Part shown: positions 37,374-48,606 of the stretch, piece after piece
How the letters are laid out: every line of letters starts with the position of its first letter
Numbering within the stretch: position 1 is the first letter of the stretch
Assembly (NCBI GenBank): GCA_949357655.1
Contig: CASHTG010000016.1
Coordinates: 1,860,001 to 1,924,000 of the forward strand
Direction of reading: 5' to 3'
Length of the DNA: 64,000 bases
DNA from: Parascedosporium putredinis
Lineage: Eukaryota > Ascomycota > Sordariomycetes > Microascales > Microascaceae
Position numbers and translations under genes: made by a program
Notes under the pieces: generated by a model
Seen by the model: only the letters and a program-made list of their open reading frames with translations
Told to the model about the DNA's origin: nothing
The model's database searches: none

Positions 37374-40300
37374 ATGGTGCCGGCTTCCAGCAGCGTTCCG
37401 CGCGAGGGCGCTCACGTCACAACCTCATATCTACTCGCCAACCTCCACTGCCCTTCCTGTGTATCCTCCATCAAAGATGTCTTGCACGACGCATGTGACC
37501 CCGACATCTCCTGGATTTCTCCCAACATCGTAACGTCGGTAGTCACCGTCCAACACAGGCCAACTTCTAGGGCGAGTGTGACCAAAATGACACGCGCGCT
37601 CGAAGACATCGGCTTCGAGGTCGAGGCCGTGACGACCACCGCCCCCGTCGCCGTCGCCGCCGCCGCCGCTCAACCTGGATCCCTCAACTCCGCCGTCGGT
37701 CATGGCGCCAATGTCGGCGAGACTAGCCACCGCCTGCCCGAGCAGGATGGTAGGGGAACGAGAGACGGCTGGCTGTGGAACCGCAGCCCCAAGCAGCCTC
37801 CCAGCCACGTCCAGGCCGCCAAAGACCGTGCCCACCTCAAGAATTGTGAGCAGTGCCGCCGCGAAGGCGTAGCTTGCGGCCGCGGGGACAACGTCGCACT
37901 TAAAAGAGACCGATATTGGCAACTCGCGGCCATCTACGGTATCCTCGGCCAGGCCATCCGTTTCGGAGCTGGAAACCACCACAGCCGCTGGTGATGTGCC
38001 AACGTGGAGAGCCACGTTCGCCGTCGGAGGCATGACGTGCGCCGTCTGCGTCAACACCATCACCGACGAGCTCAAAAGGTGCCCTGGATCTCTCGGGTCG
38101 CGGTCAACTTGGTTTCCAACAGCGCCACGGTAGACTTTGTGGAAGAGGGAAGAGCCGCCGACATTGCGGAGAGTATAGAGGATCTGGGCTACGACGCGAC
38201 CCTTGACCAAGTCATCAGCCTCGACAAGAAGCAAGAAACGACCCACGAAAGGACGGTCGATATCATGGTGGACGGTCTCTTTTGCTCGCAATGCCCCGAA
38301 CGCCTATCGGCGTCGCTGGATGGGTTCCAAAGGAAAGTCAAGATCACCAGCCCCGCAACGTTGCAGTCCCCCATCGTGACCCTTAGCTACGTCCCCGACG
38401 CGCCCAACTTCACCATTCGCCACATCATATCCGCCATCGAAGCCGCGGACCCATCGTTCAAGGCTTCCATTTACCATCCCCCGACCTTGGAGGAGCGATC
38501 CAAGGTAATCCGGAGACGGCACCAGATGCAGCTCATCCGCAGGCTCGTAGTCACCTTTATCGTGGCGATCCCCACTTTTGTCATCGGCATAGTGTACATG
38601 AGCCTCATCCCCCACGACGACCCGGTCGCCCACTTTTCATGAAGCCCTGGGTCTCGGGGCTTTCGCGCATGCAGGTATCTCTCTGTATATTAGCCACCGT
38701 TACCTACTTTTCGGGGCCGACATCTTCCACGTCCGATCCTTCAAGGAGGTACGAGCCATGTGGAAACCGGGCAGCAGGACACCCATCATCAAACGGTTCA
38801 CCACGTTTGGAAGCATGAACATGCTCATTAGCCTGGGCACGACGGTGGCGTACTTTTCGTCCGTGATCCAGATGGTTTACGCCGCGGTGACCAAACCGGA
38901 CCATTTCGAGGGCAAGGATGTGTATTTTGACACCGTCGTCTTCCTCACCCTCTTCATCCTCGGCGGCCGCCTCATCGAGTCGTACAGCAAGTCCAAGACG
39001 GGCGATGCGGTGGACTTGCTGCGGAAACTCAAGCCCAACACGGCAGTGCTGGTGGAAAAGAACAAGGAGATGGAGCACGACACGACCGTCGACGTCGACA
39101 AACTCGAGATTGGCGACTTTGTCCGCGTGCCCAACGGCGCCTCGCCTGCGGGTGATGGGGTTGTCGTCAAGGGCGAATCCAAGTTTGACGAATCGAGCCT
39201 CACGGGCGAGGCGCGGCTAGTCCCGAAAGCCCTCGGCGACCAAGTCTTCGCGGGCACGGTGAATAAGCAGAGCCCGATCCTGATGCGCATTACCGGAGTG
39301 GGTGGCACTTCAATGCTTGACCAGATCGTCAACACTGTGCAGGAAGGACAAACGAAGCGCGCGCCGATGGAGCAAATTGCCGACACCATGACGTCGTACT
39401 TTGTGCCCGTTATCACCCTTTTGCCATCATCACATGGGTCACGTGGATCGCGGTGGGTTACGCTGGCGCGGTGCCGGACGACGTGTCCGAGGACGAGAGC
39501 TGGGTGGCCTTTGCTCTGCAGTTCGCCATCGCCGTTTTTGTCGTGGCTTGCCCGTGCGGCCTAGCCCTAGCTGCGCCCACAGCCATTTTCGTGGGCGGAG
39601 GCCTCGCGGCGCAGAACGGCATTCTTGTCAAGGGCGGAGGCGAGGCGTTTGAAAAGGCGAGCAAGATTGACTGCGTCGTCTTCGACAAGACGGGCACGCT
39701 GACGCGTGGGGGCGAGCCCAAGATCACCGACGCCGTCATCTACCCGGACGAGCCCAAGGTGGACGACGACGAAGCGCTCCAGCTCCTCGCAGCGCTCAAG
39801 GCGGTGGAGGACAACAGCAGCCACCCGATCGCCAAGGCCATTGCGGGCTACTGCGCGTCGCGGAGCACGGAGAAGATTGTGGTGGATAACCTCGACGAAG
39901 TTCCGGGCAAAGGCATGAAGGCGACGTACCACACCAACGGCGGTAGCAGCGGCGGAGATGCGGAAAACCCATGGAGCATGCTCGTCGGCAACGAGGGCCT
40001 GATGCGGGACTTTGACGTCGTCATCTCGGACAAGGTGGCGGCCCTGTTGCGCAAGTGGAGCAACGAGGCCAAGTCAATCGCGCTGGTGGCCACCAAAGCG
40101 CCAAGAGGCAGTTCGGACTCGGCCTCGGACTCGGATTCGGACCCGGCCTGGAGGCTCGGGGCAGCTCTCTCCATCTCGGACAATATTCGACCAGAGGCGA
40201 TACCCATCATCCGCATGCTCAAGGCGAGCGGAAAGCAGGTGTGGATGATTTCGGGCGATAACGCGCTCACAGCGACGGCGGTGGCGCGACTGGTGGGCAT

Positions 40301-40862
40301 CGACGAAGCCAACGTGATCGCTGGCGTCCTCCCATCGGAGAAGGCGGAAAAGGTGGAGTTCCTTCAGCGCACGGTCCGGGGTAGCTCGAAGAATTCCCGG
40401 GCTGGAGGCGACGAGGAGTCGGGAGGGTCGAAGCGCGCGATGGTGGCGATGGTGGGAGACGGCATCAATGACTCCCCGGCGCTGACGATTGCGGACGTGG
40501 GCATTGCGATTGGCAGCGGCAGCGACATTGCCATCTCGTCGGCGGACTTTGTGCTGGTCAAGTCGGACCTGCGGGCGGTGGTGGTGCTCCTGGACCTCAG
40601 CCGGGCCGTGTTCCGGCGCATCATGCTCAACTTTGCGTGGGCGTGCGTGTTCAACATGTGCGCGGTGCCGGTGGCGGCGGGCGTGCTCTTTCCCATCCGC
40701 ACGGGGAGCGGAGAGCGCGTGCGGCTGGATCCGGTGTGGGCCGCGCTGGCGATGGCGTTGAGCAGCATCAGCGTGGTGATGAGCAGTCTTGCGCTGCGGT
40801 GGAGGATCCCGGGGGTGGGGTTCCGGGCGAGGAAGATTAAGCTGCCCGCGGAAGAGGCGTGA
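37374..40862 (+). CDS. Copper-transporting P1B-type ATPase, five apparent frameshifts
   Basis: Pumps Cu(I) across a membrane using ATP; about 1163 residues if the frame breaks are bridged. In order: metal-binding domain 1 with CPSC, a linker with a Cys cluster (HLKNCEQCRREGVAC), domain 2 with GMTCAVC, domain 3 with CSQC, then membrane helices from IVAIPTFVIGIVYM. The actuator motif is TGEA, the intramembrane copper site is CPCGLAL, the phosphorylation motif DKTGTLT, then SSHPIA, MISGDN and the hinge GDGINDSP. The N-terminal Cys-rich build resembles fungal copper-export ATPases (CrpA/Pca1 type) more than the Golgi Ccc2 type, but this is a judgement. Frame changes fall at A-runs 37902-37905 (extra A) and 38074-38077, and T-runs 38634-38637, 38708-38711 and 39419-39422 (each one base short). 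No intron is needed. Confidence 0.9.
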
Positions 40863-42014
40863 GGGGAGAACACTGGCAAATTAGGTGGCCTGAGGAGAGG
40901 AATGAGGACCAATGTGTAGAATGAGATGGGTTGGGACATTGGAGCAGAGGCTACGAATGGAAGGCAACATAGGCAAAAGGCTTTTTAAAGACTTCAAGAT
41001 ACCCAAAGCAAAGCAAATTGATTTATTTCAATGTCATTAGTTTTACGAGAATATGGAAGAGCTAGGTGAGAAAGGGATCAGGATCCACGTCGTGAAGCAA
41101 GCTTGCCTCTTGTGCGCTGCTGCGATGGTGGCATCAAGTCATGAGTTTACCATGAACAGTAGAAGTTGCTCCCTCATGTTTCCTTTTTCTTCTTTTTGTT
41201 TGTTAAATATGAAATAAATGCCCATGAAGCTGCTAGTGAAACGGGGAACGATGTGATTGATGGATGCGGCGTTGATGGCACTGATTTTCATAGATCATGA
41301 ATGCCAGTGTTGAGCACTGCTAACAATGCATTGACGTGCTTCATGATGTTCAATGTTGCCATTGAAAAGGCGCAAAGGCAAATGCCGAAGACGCAGAGCG
41401 TGTTAATAAGCAACCGACGTCAAATGCCGCTCCGCCCGTGGCGCTGGCGTGTCCAACGAGCCTCGGCAACCCACCCAAAATCGCTGTCCCCACCCAAACT
41501 CCCCGCCGCAGCCTCACAGCTTGACAGGCTCTGGCTGGGCTTCTGGGCCAGGCCACGGCCCCACGGGGAAAAAGGACAGGGAACCAACCGAGACTTTCGG
41601 CTCAGAGCTGTGCCGTGGGTCGGGGAATAGAATAGATTGTGTGGTAGAATATGGGGGAGGAAACCCGCGCAGGGTCGTTGTGTCTGACTATTTGGAGCAC
41701 AGTCCCGTGGGGAATTTGTTTGAACACTTTGAACCTTTTTCTCTTTTTCTATATTTTATTCAACTTGGAATTTTGTACTTCCCCCGACAGCACATAGGGT
41801 CGAGATTCTTTGCTTGGAGATCATTGCAAGACGAGTCCGAGACTGCCAGTCGTAGAGGTAGCCTTGCCGTTGTTCCCGAAAACCCCCTACCCGACCCTAT
41901 TGAAATCTCCCCCAAGAGGACCTGCGCGCGCAAACCAAAGCAAAGCAGCTCTCTCCCTCTTTGCCCACCACCCCTTGTTAGTGAGCCGCACACAAGATCG
42001 GCCAAGAGAGCAAA
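40863..42014. other. Intergenic, ATPase terminator side and hydrolase promoter
   Basis: No recognisable gene. It holds the 3' end of the ATPase transcript and the promoter of the hydrolase gene. A short T-rich tract near 41170-41215 may belong to a transcript end. Open frames reading through the hydrolase start are shadows. Confidence 0.5.
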
Positions 42015-43575
42015 ATGTCGTCCCCTTTCCTCATCAAGGAGCACAAGGTGCCCGGCCAGCACATCCGCGAATACTCGCACGCGCTGGCCAACTCCCAGGA
42101 CGACGTGCTGTACCTGTGCGTCAAGGAGTACGTCCCCAAGGACAACCTGAACCCGCAGCCCGGCGACGTGACGATTCTCGGCGCCCACGCCAACGGGTTC
42201 CCCAAGGTGAGTTGGTGAGCCGGACGGAGGGGCACGTTTGGCAGGTTTTTGGGTGTACTGTAACTTTGACTGAAACCCTTTTTTGGGGTCTTTTAGGAAT
42301 TGTATGAGCCTCTGTGGGAGGACCTGCACCGCGAGTCCAAGAACTTTGGGTTTCGGATACGGAGCATCATCATTTGCGATGCTGCGTGGCAGGGCCAGTC
42401 CGGCCTTCTCAACGCCGACAAGTTGGGCAATGATCGTGAGTTTACGCCGTTTCAAGTCCCTTTTCACCATATCAGGGCCATTCTCACTGCTCCTTCATCT
42501 CATCTCCCCTAACCTACTATGCTTCTCCAATCTTCGCTTCACATGTCTCTCACCTCTGTGTTCACTTCATCTCATCCTTTCCCTCTCTCTCCATCTCCAA
42601 CCAACCTCAAATGAAGAAAGCAAGGCTAACCTCACGAACCAACCCCCAGCCGGCTGGCTCGACTACACCCGCGACATCAACCAAGTCATCAACCACCTCC
42701 GGCCCCCATGCCCATCGTCGGCATCTCCCACTCCTTTGGCGGCGCCGCCCTCACCAACCTCGCCCACATGAACCCCCGCCTCCTCACCTCCCTCATCCTC
42801 CTCGACCCCGTCATCTCCCCTACGCCTCCACCCCGGGCCCCATCAACGAGAGCCCCGCCGCCAACTCCTTTCGCCGCCGCGACGTCTGGCCCTCCCGCGA
42901 AGACGCCGCCAAATCCTTCGCCAAGAGCCCCTTTTACCAGACCTGGGACCCCCGCGTCCTCGACGCCTGGGTCACCCACGGCCTCACCCCCTCCACCCCA
43001 ACTCCTCCTCCTCCGCCTCCGCCGAAGTCCAGCTCACCACCACCAAGCACCAGGAAGTCTTCACCTTCCTCCGCCCCACCTGGAACGCCTTCGACGCCAC
43101 CGGCCAAAAAATGGTCGACCGCTCCAAGGTCCCCGAGCTCGACGTCGAGAAGCACTATCCCGTGTACCCCTTTTACCGCCCCGAGCCCGCCATCACCCTC
43201 ACCCGCGTCCCCAACGTCCGCCCCTCCGTCTTCTACATCCTCGGCGGCAAAAGCAACCTCTCGCACGCCCCAACCATCGGCAGCCGCCTGCGCTCCACTG
43301 GCGCCGGCATCGGCGGGAGCGGCGGTATCCAGCTCGGCCGCGTCAAGCAGGTCGTCATGCCCGAGCAGGGCCATCTCGTCCCCATGGAGAAGCCGGCCGA
43401 GTGCGCTCGCCTCGGTGCCGAGTGGATTGCCCAGGAAATTGGTCGGTGGAAGGATGGCGAGGCCAAGGAGTTTGAAGAGTGGAGGGCCAAGAACAAGTCG
43501 GAGAAGACGATCCTTCCCGCTGAGTGGGGAACCCGTCTTGGAGTGGTGCCGAGGAAGCCCAAGGCCAAGATCTAA
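42015..43575 (+). CDS. Alpha/beta hydrolase, possible peroxisomal enzyme, three apparent frameshifts
   Basis: An alpha/beta-hydrolase-fold enzyme of about 419 residues, of the fungal group that includes the peroxisomal acyl-CoA hydrolase MpaH and AKT2-like proteins. Exons are 42015-42206, 42297-42435 and 42650-43575, joined by GTGAGT-type donors with correct phase. The nucleophile elbow is SHSFGG in PIVGISHSFGGAAL; a candidate late catalytic His lies in MPEQGHLVPMEKP. The protein ends in AKI, an accepted fungal variant of the PTS1 peroxisome signal. Frame changes fall in C-runs 42703-42707, 42817-42820 and 42987-42991, each one C short; the restored reading is continuous. Its substrate cannot be told from sequence, and there is no synthase or other biosynthetic gene beside it, so a secondary-metabolite role is not supported here. 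Confidence 0.8.
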
Positions 43576-43814
43576 AAGACCTTCAAGAAAGGAGAGTTTG
43601 TGTGAGGTTCCCTGGTTACTTTCTGTTTTCTTTTAGGAGAATGCGCTTCCAACAAAATCGACGTGGACGCCTACCTTGTAAAGCATTCCCAGAGTATAGA
43701 GGCTGTAAAATAAAAACACAGTACAATGAATAGAAGAGAATAACAAAACCGCCGAGCAATGGATAAAAAAGTATATATTTGTATATGTGCACATGAACGA
43801 TGAATTAGACCTGC

Positions 43815-46800
43815 CTAACGCTTACTCTCTCCTTCCGAGGTACACCGCCCCAGAGCCCGCCAACTATTCGGTAGTATCGGTACTCTCCCCTCACCATCTT
43901 CGTCGCCGTCCCCGGGTATCCACACCAGCAGGCCATCCTTATCCGCCTTCATCCCCTCCGTCGGCAGGATCCGCAAAACCTTTTGGAAGTACTTGTCCCG
44001 GACCATCAGCGCCGGCCTCAAAAATCTCCTCGCACCAGTGGCAGCACGCGGTACGAGACCGTGCGCCGCGCCACAGGCAACACGTGCACCGTCGTCTTCT
44101 TGGCCCCGGAAAAGGCAAACTCATCGCTCGGCTCCATCGTCAGCCCAAACGTGAGGAAGTGGCCCGACGGGTTCTCGATTGTGATGTCGAGGTCCACCAG
44201 CTCGTCTGGCCCGAGCGCCTCGTCGGGTATCAGGAGCGGTTTCGATAGGGACGCGAGCACGCGCGGTTCTGTGCTGAGCATCGTGTACGCCGGCACGGGC
44301 ATCGTTGTTGTGTTGATGGTCAAGCCATTGCTGTCGTTGGCCCGCCGCCACTTGATGACGAGGGCTGCCTCGACACGCGCCGAGTTGCGGTCGTCTAGGC
44401 TGAGCTTCTGCGCCATGATGTCGAACTCGGCGTCGTGCATCACGCGCGGCTGCACCTCGAGCCCCTCGGCCGGTAGCGTCGGTCCGCCCTTGACCGAGCA
44501 ACGCGTTCCCGGGGTGCTAGATAAAATTTGGGCCTCGAGACCCACCACACGCAGCTCTTCCGTGGCAAATGAGGCGTAGCGGCACCGGAGGCACCACCTC
44601 TGAGCTAGTCCAAGCGCCAGCTTCGCAGTGCCGTCTTCGTCGGAGAGATCCTGTATGGTTTCCGGATCGAAAAGGCTAGGCCACGGGTCCAAGTGTACCC
44701 GAGGCAGCAATTCGTAGTTGGCCTCGAAAGGGCTCACTACGTTGATCGTAAACGTCTCCTTTTGAAGGATCCGGGTTCCCGGATCAGATGCCAAGTGGTA
44801 TGACACCCTGATGCCAAACTCCAAAGATGCTGGTTGTAGCACCTCGTCCAGCGCGACCTCCACCGAGACCTTGCTGGAGCTCGCAATCGTCCCTAGAGCA
44901 AGCCCGGCAAGCTTAGAGGCCTCCGCGTGCGGAGGAAATCACTTCGGGGAGATCTCGGACTTTGATCCTAGCCCCGGGAACCAACTCTCCAAATGCGTGA
45001 ACGTCCAACTTTGTAACTGCATCTTCATCCTCCTCGTTCCCGACCTCGAACATGAGGGAAATCCTCTCGTTCGCATAATATTGCTCCAAGGCACCCACGA
45101 GCTTAATCTCCATCTTGGGCGGTCGCGGCTGGACCTGGATCTTTTGGCCATCAGGTCGACCAATCATCCTGTGGAACCCAGAGGCTTCAACCCACACATT
45201 TCCATTACTCGTCTCGGGTAGCGTGACGCTGTAGTCAATCCTAAATGCCTCCTTATTGACACTGATTAGGACCGAGGTGGCGCGGGCCTCGCCCGGCTCT
45301 CGCAACGGAATCGCGAGGTCATAGGCCCTACTCTGCCCGGCACCGAGCGTAAGATTAGCAGAGCCGCATAGCAGCGTTCGCTCCTCTCCGTCGTCTTCGT
45401 CGTCATCGTCATCGTCGCCCTCGGCGGCCTCTGCATCGGACTCGGTTTCTTGCTCCTTCAGTGGAACTTTGGTCACGGCCACATTACGCTTAACAACAAT
45501 GGGCCCGGAGGCGTTTGGGTCGTGTGTCAATAATATGGTTTTCAGGCCCCCTTCAAATTCCACTTTTAGGGAAGAGATTGGCACAGCCACAGATTCCGCA
45601 ACCGCATCTGAAGCGATAACGAGTTGCGCCGCGGAGACCTCGCCTGCTCTACCTTCACTAGCCCTGAAAACGAAAGAAGCGGTGACAAACGAGGAGACGG
45701 TGTCGTCGGCAAGTCTGGCAATGGGCCTGGAGGCCAGGGTGAGGCCTGCAAGAGACTGGGACAGGTCGTAAGCCCAACCTTTTCGCCTTGTAAATCCTAC
45801 CAAGTTCATTCTGTTAGCTTAGATCTCAGATGGCAGCATTTCAGGGCGCCTCCGCGCGATATTTGCACCTACTTCTATGCAATAGCTCCCAGTCAATGGC
45901 GAGAACGAGCTCTCCTAGACCTTTCTCAGCAGCCGCCGCTCGCAGTGTCCAGTTCACATCTTCTACTATGTCGTTCCAGCCCTCCTTCCGAAAAGGCATG
46001 TCTTCCCAAACTGGTCTCAAGAGCGCTATCACATCCTCCCATTGCTTTAGCTTCGCGGACTCCCTCGCGCATTCTAAGGAGACTTCGGCAACTAGGCGGT
46101 ACTGCCCGTGGGCCTCGAATTGCCCCCTTGCCGCCATCAGGCAGTCAATGATTAATTGAGAATAGTCCACCCCCACCTTGCCCACCGGCAACTCCTCCCA
46201 AGGCTCTGGGCACAGATACGTGTCGTAGAGGTACCCTGCCTTTTGCGGAGCGGCAGACGATGGAGCTGTCGGTTCTTCACGGTCTTCCTCTGGCATCTTG
46301 TGCGCCAAAGCTCTCCGAGCGGCCGTGTGCCACGCAGCTTGCCGATACCAGTATCCCGTGTGATGAAGCAGCTCCCAGGGTACAATCGCTCCCGGGGCAG
46401 ACCTTTCTCAGGCTGAAGGAAGAGCATCCCGGTAGATGAGCCGAGAGCGGGAATACCCACTCTTTCGACAAGGTTCGCCATCACCAAAGACCACCTCGTC
46501 TCCCAAGCTTTCCAGCCATAATTATTAGTGCCTTGCCCTCGCTGGTCGATGAAATCCCCGATGCGGTCGCGATGGGCCTGCCACCTCGAGACTGCCATTG
46601 ACGTTTGTTCGTTCCACAAGAAACAGCGGAGTACACGGATCGCTATGATGTCGCAGAGGAGGCGAGCTTCATTCCACCGCGGACTCCAGCTCGGTATCAA
46701 GTCCCATACGTCGTCGCCTAGCAACCCGTCGTATGCCTGCTCGTAGGCTCGCATAGCAGCCTCAGCTTCCTGACGAAACTCTGCAAACACGCCAGATTTG

Positions 46801-47752
46801 AAATCGTACCTCACTTGCCAACCAGATAAGGAAAGGGTTTGGGAGGTTCCGGAAGTGGGGGATGGTGGGTTGAGGCGTGATGCCTCGGCCCTTCTTCTTC
46901 CTTGAATGACGGCCTAGATCTCGGTAGTATTCTATCGACTGCGGGTAAAGAGCCGTGAGGATCGTATCGGCAGCTTGCGTAAGCTCTTCGGGTGACTCTC
47001 TAGGCGCAATGTAAAAGATGGACCGTCCCGTATCGAGCCCAGTTCCCTTGCGAATGTTTTCCAGGCGTTCCTGGATACTCTGGGTGAGGGATTGCGGTAG
47101 GGGCGCCGTTTCGCTCATGAGCGCAACGGCTAGTTTAGTCTTGTAGCCCGATTTCGCAATTTCAGCCTTGATGGCATTGATATCGGTCTTGAGCTGGTTG
47201 TCGAGGAGCGTTGCTCGGCCTTGGTCCGAGGTGAGCGTATAAAAGCACAGATAGACACTGGGAACGCGTTCTTGGTGCTTCTGAAGCCAATCAGTGTTGA
47301 TGAGGCCATCCGGATACAGGGTAGAAGAGGGGCTGAGCGGCGAGAGGGGAGTGCAGGATGAGGCCGGTCTCGGGCACTTCGACGTCCTTTGGGAGGGTAG
47401 CTTTTCGAGGTGGAAGGGTATAAGACTTGCGCGGGAAAGGGTTAGCTCAGATCACCGGCTCTCAACATTGGGATTTCTCCATTACCCTGCCGACAGACTC
47501 GACTCGAAATCTGTACGGACGCTTCTTGTCCCCGAATGACCATGGTGGCTGGGTAGCGTCAATGCTTGCCAGATAGCTGTGGAGGACCTCTGCATTCTCG
47601 CCTGTAACGGCCGGGATCTCGGATGTTAACGTGGTTCCCTGAGAGCCCTCGTCTTGATTTTCGGAAGAACGGCCGGTTGGCAAGTCCACGAGCCCAGATG
47701 CGATCAGAAACGGCACGCTGGGATCGAGACTTCCAGGAGGATAGCCGTCCAT
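43815..47752 (-). CDS. TRAPP complex subunit TRAPPC11 (foie gras), five apparent frameshifts
   Basis: A subunit of the TRAPP tethering complex in ER-Golgi and endosomal traffic and autophagy. Exon 1 (47752-47486) starts MDGYPPGSLD; intron 1 is 47485-47426. Next come the region with SVYLCFYTLTSDQGRATLLD and the foie-gras domain (RYDFKSGVFAEFRQEAEAAM, then AYEQAYDGLLG). A second intron is placed at 45868-45811, where donor GTGCAA and acceptor ACAG keep phase into MNLVGFTRRKGWAYDLSQSL. The C-terminal half is beta-rich with a Gryphon-type ending. An acidic Asp/Glu run lies near 45388-45432. Frame changes fall near 47346-47349 (extra C), 46857-46861 (one extra C or two lost), 46378-46380 (one lost), 44936-44938 (extra T) and 44020-44024 (one lost). 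It is convergent with the hydrolase and divergent from RXT2. Confidence 0.88.
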
Positions 47753-48606
47753 TGTTGTACGGGACCTGCGTCGGCGAGGTCTATATCGAGGCAAACACCG
47801 CCGAGAAGAGAATTAGAGGGGCTTGATGTCGATATAGGTTTCTTTTTCACTAAAGAACACCACGAGGAGTCAGCGTCACCTGCATGCGAAGAGGCGCGCA
47901 CGAAACATTGACAGATCACCTAGAAGATAGGCCAACGCACTCATTGAAGTAGCATTCCAAAATCGGACAAGTGGACACAAATTTACTAGCCTCGAGCCTT
48001 TAGGAGCTATAATTTCTCGTCATATTCTCACGACCTGAAAGAGGCCATCGGCTTGTAGAAATGGGGGCGTGTCGCGTAGCGGGACTGGGACCCTCCTTCA
48101 GGCTTTGAGCTTCCAGCACCCCGCCATCAAAGATCAAAGGGTTGGACGAATCTGTACAGTGCATATGTAGCTTGAACCTGGTTCTACGCACAGTAACAGG
48201 TGAGCTTGGGTGCGATTCCTTTTCGGAGAATCATTTTGCCTGATCTCCGTCATCAACCCCATTCCCCACACAGTGCTATTAACGAGGGCGTTCAGACACG
48301 GACCAAGTCTCATAACCAAACTTTCGTCAGCCTCGCAAGCCCACTCCCCGTGCCCCCAAGCAGGATCCGCCGCCTTTCGTCCATTGACCCAGACCACTCC
48401 GACGCGCGAAGCAAGATTTACCACCACCACCGAACTTCACGCCTCCTTACTTCTTGGACTACGTCTATAATCCAAGCAGGAACCATATCCCAGTTTTTCA
48501 CTGGATGATTCCTTTTGGTTGCGCTTAGCTACTGCCGGGCACCACCCACCACCTCCTCTTCCTCCGACGCAGAGTCGAGATTTTGCTTGTCGGAAGCCTC
48601 CTCACG
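47753..48606. promoter_or_regulatory. Shared divergent promoter of TRAPPC11 and RXT2
   Basis: The 855 bp between the two opposite start codons carry no recognisable gene and must hold the promoters of both. Short frames inside are unremarkable. No TATA box or known binding site stands out. Confidence 0.6.

Noticed and set aside
37431..38291. 286-codon minus-strand frame
   Set aside because: It is the antisense shadow of the copper ATPase N-terminus, where high GC at third positions removes stops on the other strand.
42611..43636. 341-codon Pro/Ser-rich frame on +
   Set aside because: Only a part of it carries real hydrolase sequence; the rest is the wrong frame of the same gene.
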